This document shows positions 61,312 through 64,000 of a DNA stretch of 64,000 nt, piece after piece. The notes beneath the pieces are model-generated. The model worked only from the letters and a program-made list of their open reading frames with translations, ran no database searches and was not told the DNA's origin. The translations under genes were made by a program, and so were the position numbers. Origin of the DNA: Actinomyces sp. HMSC035G02 (GTDB taxonomy: Bacteria; Actinomycetota; Actinomycetes; Actinomycetales; Actinomycetaceae); contig KV835892.1 in assembly GCA_001838165.1 (NCBI GenBank), positions 171,016 to 235,015 on the forward strand, written 5' to 3'. Position 1 is the first letter of the stretch. The number at the start of each line of letters is the position of its first letter.

Positions 61312-62337
61312 TCAGGAGCGGGCGCGCCAGTCCTTCACAGCCTTCGCGGCGCTCAGGGCACGGTAGGTGGCCTTCTTGATGGGCATGTCCCAGCCGCCGG
61401 GCACGTCTGTGAAGTGTGAGGCAAAGGCGCTCTTGTACTTTCCGACGCTGTAGAGGTCGGGGCAGCGCGGCGAGTGGGCGCCCATCAGGTCGAATTCACG
61501 CACGCCGTCGCGGGCGAGGAATTCTGCGGCCAGGAAGTCCAGGACCGGGGGCTGGCGCAGGCGGCGGCCGGCCTCGGTCGAAGCGCCGTACTCGGCCTGC
61601 GCGCGGATTCCCTCAACGAGGCAGAAGTCCCAACACAGGATGTTTCCGTCGGCGTCACGCATCGAGAAGATGCGCGCGTGCTTCGGGCCCAGCGTCTCAA
61701 GCAGGCTGAGGTAGTACTCCTTGGGGTGGGGACGGAAGCCGTCACGCTTGGCGGTCTCCTCCATGACGGCGTAGTACTCGTCGATGACCTGCGCCGCGTT
61801 TGCGGTGTCCTCATGGAAGGTCACACCCTCGGCCTTGCCCTTCTTCAGGCCGGAGCGGATCGAGCGCTTACCGGCCTTGGGCATGGCGGCGAGGATCGCT
61901 TCCTCGGTCTTGCCGGAGGTGTCGATGATGACAGTGCGGTCATAGGAAATCGTCTGCAGCGGCATGCACAGGTCGGTGTGCTGATAGATGGCATGCAGGC
62001 GCACGAAGGCGACGCTCTTGTCCTTCGCCTTAATCTCGCGCACAAGGTCCGCGCGCAGAGCGGCTTCGCGCTCGGGGCTCGCTTCCTTGACCCACGCGGG
62101 TCCCCACTTCGCCCACAGGTAGTGGACGCCGCGCACCGAATACTTGTACAGGGTGATGAACGCGATCTTGGAATCGTCCTCGCACCAGGCGTAGCGACCC
62201 CACACTCCATGGCCCTGGGATTCCTCGAACGCCTCCCACACGCACGTCTGTTCGATGGGCAGGGAGCGGTCCTGGAAGCCAGAGACCGCGGCGATCTTAT
62301 CGTCCTGCGAGATGGGCACGAGTGCGGTTGTCGTCAT
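61312..62337 (-). CDS. FemX/FemAB-family peptidoglycan cross-bridge aminoacyltransferase
   Basis: A 341-residue Fem-family enzyme that would transfer an amino acid from a charged tRNA to the side chain of a peptidoglycan precursor. It has two GNAT-like domains and lacks the coiled-coil arm of larger FemA proteins, as in FemX. Family signals are A-K-W-G-P-A-W near 76, a Lys/Arg-rich segment K-A-G-K-R-S-I-R-S-G-L-K-K near 155-167, and F-D-L-M-G-A-H-S near 285. GAGG lies 7 bases before the ATG. Next to it lies an ATP-grasp ligase that could add another residue. Confidence 0.85.
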   Translation of the reverse strand: MTTTALVPISQDDKIAAVSGFQDRSLPIEQTCVWEAFEESQGHGVWGRYAWCEDDSKIAFITLYKYSVRGVHYLWAKWGPAWVKEASPEREAALRADLVREIKAKDKSVAFVRLHAIYQHTDLCMPLQTISYDRTVIIDTSGKTEEAILAAMPKAGKRSIRSGLKKGKAEGVTFHEDTANAAQVIDEYYAVMEETAKRDGFRPHPKEYYLSLLETLGPKHARIFSMRDADGNILCWDFCLVEGIRAQAEYGASTEAGRRLRQPPVLDFLAAEFLARDGVREFDLMGAHSPRCPDLYSVGKYKSAFASHFTDVPGGWDMPIKKATYRALSAAKAVKDWRARS

Positions 62338-62394
62338 GGTGTCCTCGTTGGTCGGAAATATCGGTCGCGTAGGAAGTCAGTCTATCAGGGGCTT

Positions 62395-62424
62395 CTCCCC
62401 CGCCGACGAGGCCGGGGCGGGGAG
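62395..62424 (-). terminator. Possible hairpin after the ATP-grasp gene
   Basis: An imperfect GC stem (62395-62404 with 62416-62424, one bulged base) lies in the 95-base gap after the ATP-grasp stop. It has no U-tract. It may be a weak or Rho-type end between the ligase and the FemX-like gene. Confidence 0.35.
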
Positions 62425-62432
62425 AGGCAACG

Positions 62433-63710
62433 TCAGTAGGACGTCTCGGTGGGTTCCGGGTAGTACCGGGCGAACTTACGCCTGTGGTTCTGCTTCTGGA
62501 GCCACACGGTGAGGTTGCGGCGCAGGTCTTTCTCCGTCGGGTTCAGGAGCAGATCAAAACGCCGGCCCTCGCGGATGATGCGCTTGACGCGCGCGCGCAG
62601 GTCCTCGTCGGTGATGTAGTGCAGTAGCAGAGAGTCCGGGACGAGGGTGTACAGAATCTCGTCAGTCGCCTGGGTCTGCTCGCAGGCCTTACCGTCGATA
62701 AGATCCTTGACCATCGGGATCATCGGGTTCGCTCCGGCGGCGGCCATGTACCAGTTGTTGCGGCCGATGCGCGGGTTCACCTCAAAGAACAGTGCTCGTC
62801 CGTCGCGGGGATCGATCTTCACGTCGAAGTTCGCGAAGCCACGGTATCCGTTCTCGGTCAGCAGGGCGCAGGCATCGCGCCACAGCGTCGGGAAGTCCTC
62901 GGTGATCATGGCGACGGGGTTCCCGATCATCGTGGGCGCGTGGTCTTCGAGGAGGACGCGCGCCGAACCGATCAGCGTGACTTCTCCGCGCGAGTCCACG
63001 TAGGCGGTAATCGAGCGCATCGCGGTGTTATCGCCGGGAATCAGCTCCTGCACAAGGAAGGTATCGCGGAAGCCCGCAGCCTTCAGGGTCCCCCACAGCT
63101 GGGTGAGTTCATCGGCCGTGTCGATGAACCAGATCTTGCGCTTGCCCTCGAATTCAAGGACATCGTAGGGCTCACCCTTCGCGGACTTAGCAACCACCGG
63201 GAAACTGAACGGAATCTCGGGAGCGGCCCAAGCCTCGTCCTCTACATCGGAGAAATCGACCTCGACCGTGCCCGGCGTAGCGATCCCAGCACGCTCGCAC
63301 GCGCGGGCGAACTCGGCCTTATCGGTCAGCCGATCCATGACCTCCTCGGTGGGGAACGGCAGCGCGTAGTGACGGGAGAGCGTCTCCATATTCCGTGCTA
63401 CAAACGCCGAGAAGATGTCGTGGTTGGCCATCAGGATCAGCTTCTTATCCGGATGCTCACCCGCGATAGTCATGAGGACGTCCAGGAGCTGTGCGTCACT
63501 CGCATGAGCGCTCACGTGGCGGACATCAAAAAAGTGTGAGCGTGTGATCGACGCGGTCGGCTGCGATCCTACGCAGATACACCGACACCCAAACGCTTCG
63601 TTGAAACAACGCCCAATTCCGTACACTCCGAAGTCTCCTCCGATAATGACGGGGAGGATGTCTTCGCGGGGCATCAGCGGTCGCGTCTGAGTCAGATAGT
63701 CGATCGTCAT
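62433..63710 (-). CDS. ATP-grasp ligase (carboxylate-amine ligase, D-aspartate-ligase-like)
   Basis: A 425-residue ATP-grasp enzyme that would join a carboxylate to an amine through an acyl-phosphate. Features are an N-terminal G-G-D-F-G-V-Y-G-I-G-R loop, F-P-V-V-A-K-S with the ATP-binding lysine near 175, V-Q-E-L-I-P-G-D near 223, and the C-terminal metal site E-V-N-P-R-I-G-R-N-N near 315. Relatives include the Enterococcus faecium ligase that adds D-aspartate to the lysine of the peptidoglycan stem. Because it neighbours a FemX-like gene, a cross-bridge role is my inference; the substrate is not shown. Confidence 0.8.
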   Translation of the reverse strand: MTIDYLTQTRPLMPREDILPVIIGGDFGVYGIGRCFNEAFGCRCICVGSQPTASITRSHFFDVRHVSAHASDAQLLDVLMTIAGEHPDKKLILMANHDIFSAFVARNMETLSRHYALPFPTEEVMDRLTDKAEFARACERAGIATPGTVEVDFSDVEDEAWAAPEIPFSFPVVAKSAKGEPYDVLEFEGKRKIWFIDTADELTQLWGTLKAAGFRDTFLVQELIPGDNTAMRSITAYVDSRGEVTLIGSARVLLEDHAPTMIGNPVAMITEDFPTLWRDACALLTENGYRGFANFDVKIDPRDGRALFFEVNPRIGRNNWYMAAAGANPMIPMVKDLIDGKACEQTQATDEILYTLVPDSLLLHYITDEDLRARVKRIIREGRRFDLLLNPTEKDLRRNLTVWLQKQNHRRKFARYYPEPTETSY

Positions 63711-63727
63711 GCCACAAGCCTAGCGCC

Positions 63728-63736
63728 TGGTAGGAT
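63728..63736 (+). promoter_or_regulatory. Extended -10 promoter for the right-edge gene
   Basis: TGGTAGGAT is an extended -10 motif (TGn-TAnnnT) about 45 bases before the ATG at 63782, in the 71-base gap shared with the divergent ATP-grasp gene. No -35 element is evident, as is usual for extended -10 promoters. Confidence 0.45.
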
Positions 63737-63781
63737 ACAGAATGTTCCCTGAGACCTCTCTCACCAACATGGAAGTACATC

Positions 63782-64000
63782 ATGAGCACGCCCTATTCTC
63801 CGGAGAATCAGCAGCCCTATCAGCCCCAGCAGGGTGGCTACCCCCAGCAGGGTGGATACCCGCAAGGTGACTTTGGGCAGCAGCCCACCCAGCAGATGCC
63901 TGCCATCGGCGGCTACGGGCAGCAGCCCACCCAGCAGATGCCTGTGGCGGGCGGCTACGGCCAGTCTCAGGGCTACGGTCAGCAGGCTCAGCAGGGCTAC
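63782..64000 (+). CDS. N-terminus of a Gln/Gly/Tyr/Pro-rich protein, cut by window edge
   Basis: 73 codons with no stop in the window. A GGAAG site lies upstream of the ATG. The protein opens with M-S-T-P-Y-S-P-E-N-Q-Q-P-Y and is made of repeats such as Q-Q-G-G-Y-P and G-Q-Q-P-T-Q-Q-M-P. In actinobacteria such disordered N-termini commonly precede membrane domains (TM2, RDD, DUF4190-type), but nothing of that is visible here, so the function is open. Confidence 0.75.
   Translation, partial: MSTPYSPENQQPYQPQQGGYPQQGGYPQGDFGQQPTQQMPAIGGYGQQPTQQMPVAGGYGQSQGYGQQAQQGY
63875..63958 (+). repeat. Two 42-base tandem repeats in the right-edge gene
   Basis: The 27-base block at 63875-63901 recurs exactly at 63917-63943, 42 bases later, followed each time by a Gly-Gly-Tyr codon run. 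The unit encodes a 14-residue repeat G-Q-Q-P-T-Q-Q-M-P-(A/V)-(I/A)-G-G-Y. It keeps the frame. Confidence 0.85.

Overview
The window is about 64 kb of high-GC DNA from an actinobacterium. The best fit is the Actinomycetaceae (Actinomyces/Schaalia group), which I infer rather than prove. The reasons are the high GC content, frequent GTG starts, many 1- and 4-base gene overlaps, phosphatidylinositol mannoside genes without any visible mycolic-acid genes, a DtxR/IdeR-type iron box, and a FemX-like plus ATP-grasp gene pair suited to a branched peptidoglycan. I see no rRNA, tRNA, CRISPR array, prophage or insertion sequence. Almost every gene is on the minus strand; the exceptions are an MFS transporter, a 77-residue protein, glgC-serB and the partial gene at the right edge.

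Layout, left to right. 0-6.1 kb: one chain of five minus-strand genes, alaS-ruvX-mltG-aroE-prepilin peptidase, each joined to the next by a 4-base overlap. 6.2-8.3 kb: rpsD with its own strong terminator, then rarA. 8.3-11.3 kb: two secreted, Pro/Ser/Thr-rich, membrane-anchored proteins flanked by relatively AT-rich DNA. 11.3-17.1 kb: an iron module with a siderophore ABC importer (ATPase, two permeases, lipoprotein) behind an iron box, then an enterochelin-esterase homologue and a YciO-type protein. 17.1-32.6 kb: aspS, MFS transporter, DEAD-box helicase, a pair of membrane-linked GTPases, hisS, a metallo-beta-lactamase-fold hydrolase, a DUF349 protein, the stringent-response enzyme Rel, and apt. 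32.6-40.9 kb: secF-secD-yajC, ruvB-ruvA-ruvC, pdxT-pdxS and yebC. 41-49 kb: two histidine phosphatases around a small Cys/His protein, glnE-glnA, an SPFH/NfeD pair and a lone ABC ATPase. 49-53 kb: divergent glgA and glgC-serB, then a NUDIX hydrolase with a PrsW-like protease. 53.9-61.3 kb: thrS-HIT-pgsA-patA-pimA-unknown-PrsW, seven tightly coupled genes for phosphatidylinositol mannoside synthesis. 61.3-63.7 kb: a FemX-like transferase and an ATP-grasp ligase. The right edge cuts a Gln/Gly/Tyr-rich protein.

Most of the gene order is the conserved actinobacterial core that is also found, in the same relative order, around Rv2551c-Rv2614c of Mycobacterium tuberculosis. The points that stand out are the accessory insertions and the regulatory DNA: the iron box and xenosiderophore module, the paired surface proteins, a perfect terminator-like hairpin directly in front of the glnA ribosome-binding site, a LexA-like box in front of ruvAB, a 12-base inverted repeat with a third half-site in front of the DUF349 operon, the dynamin-like GTPase pair, two PrsW paralogues, and the candidate two-enzyme peptidoglycan branch pathway. 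None of these is proven to be a new system.
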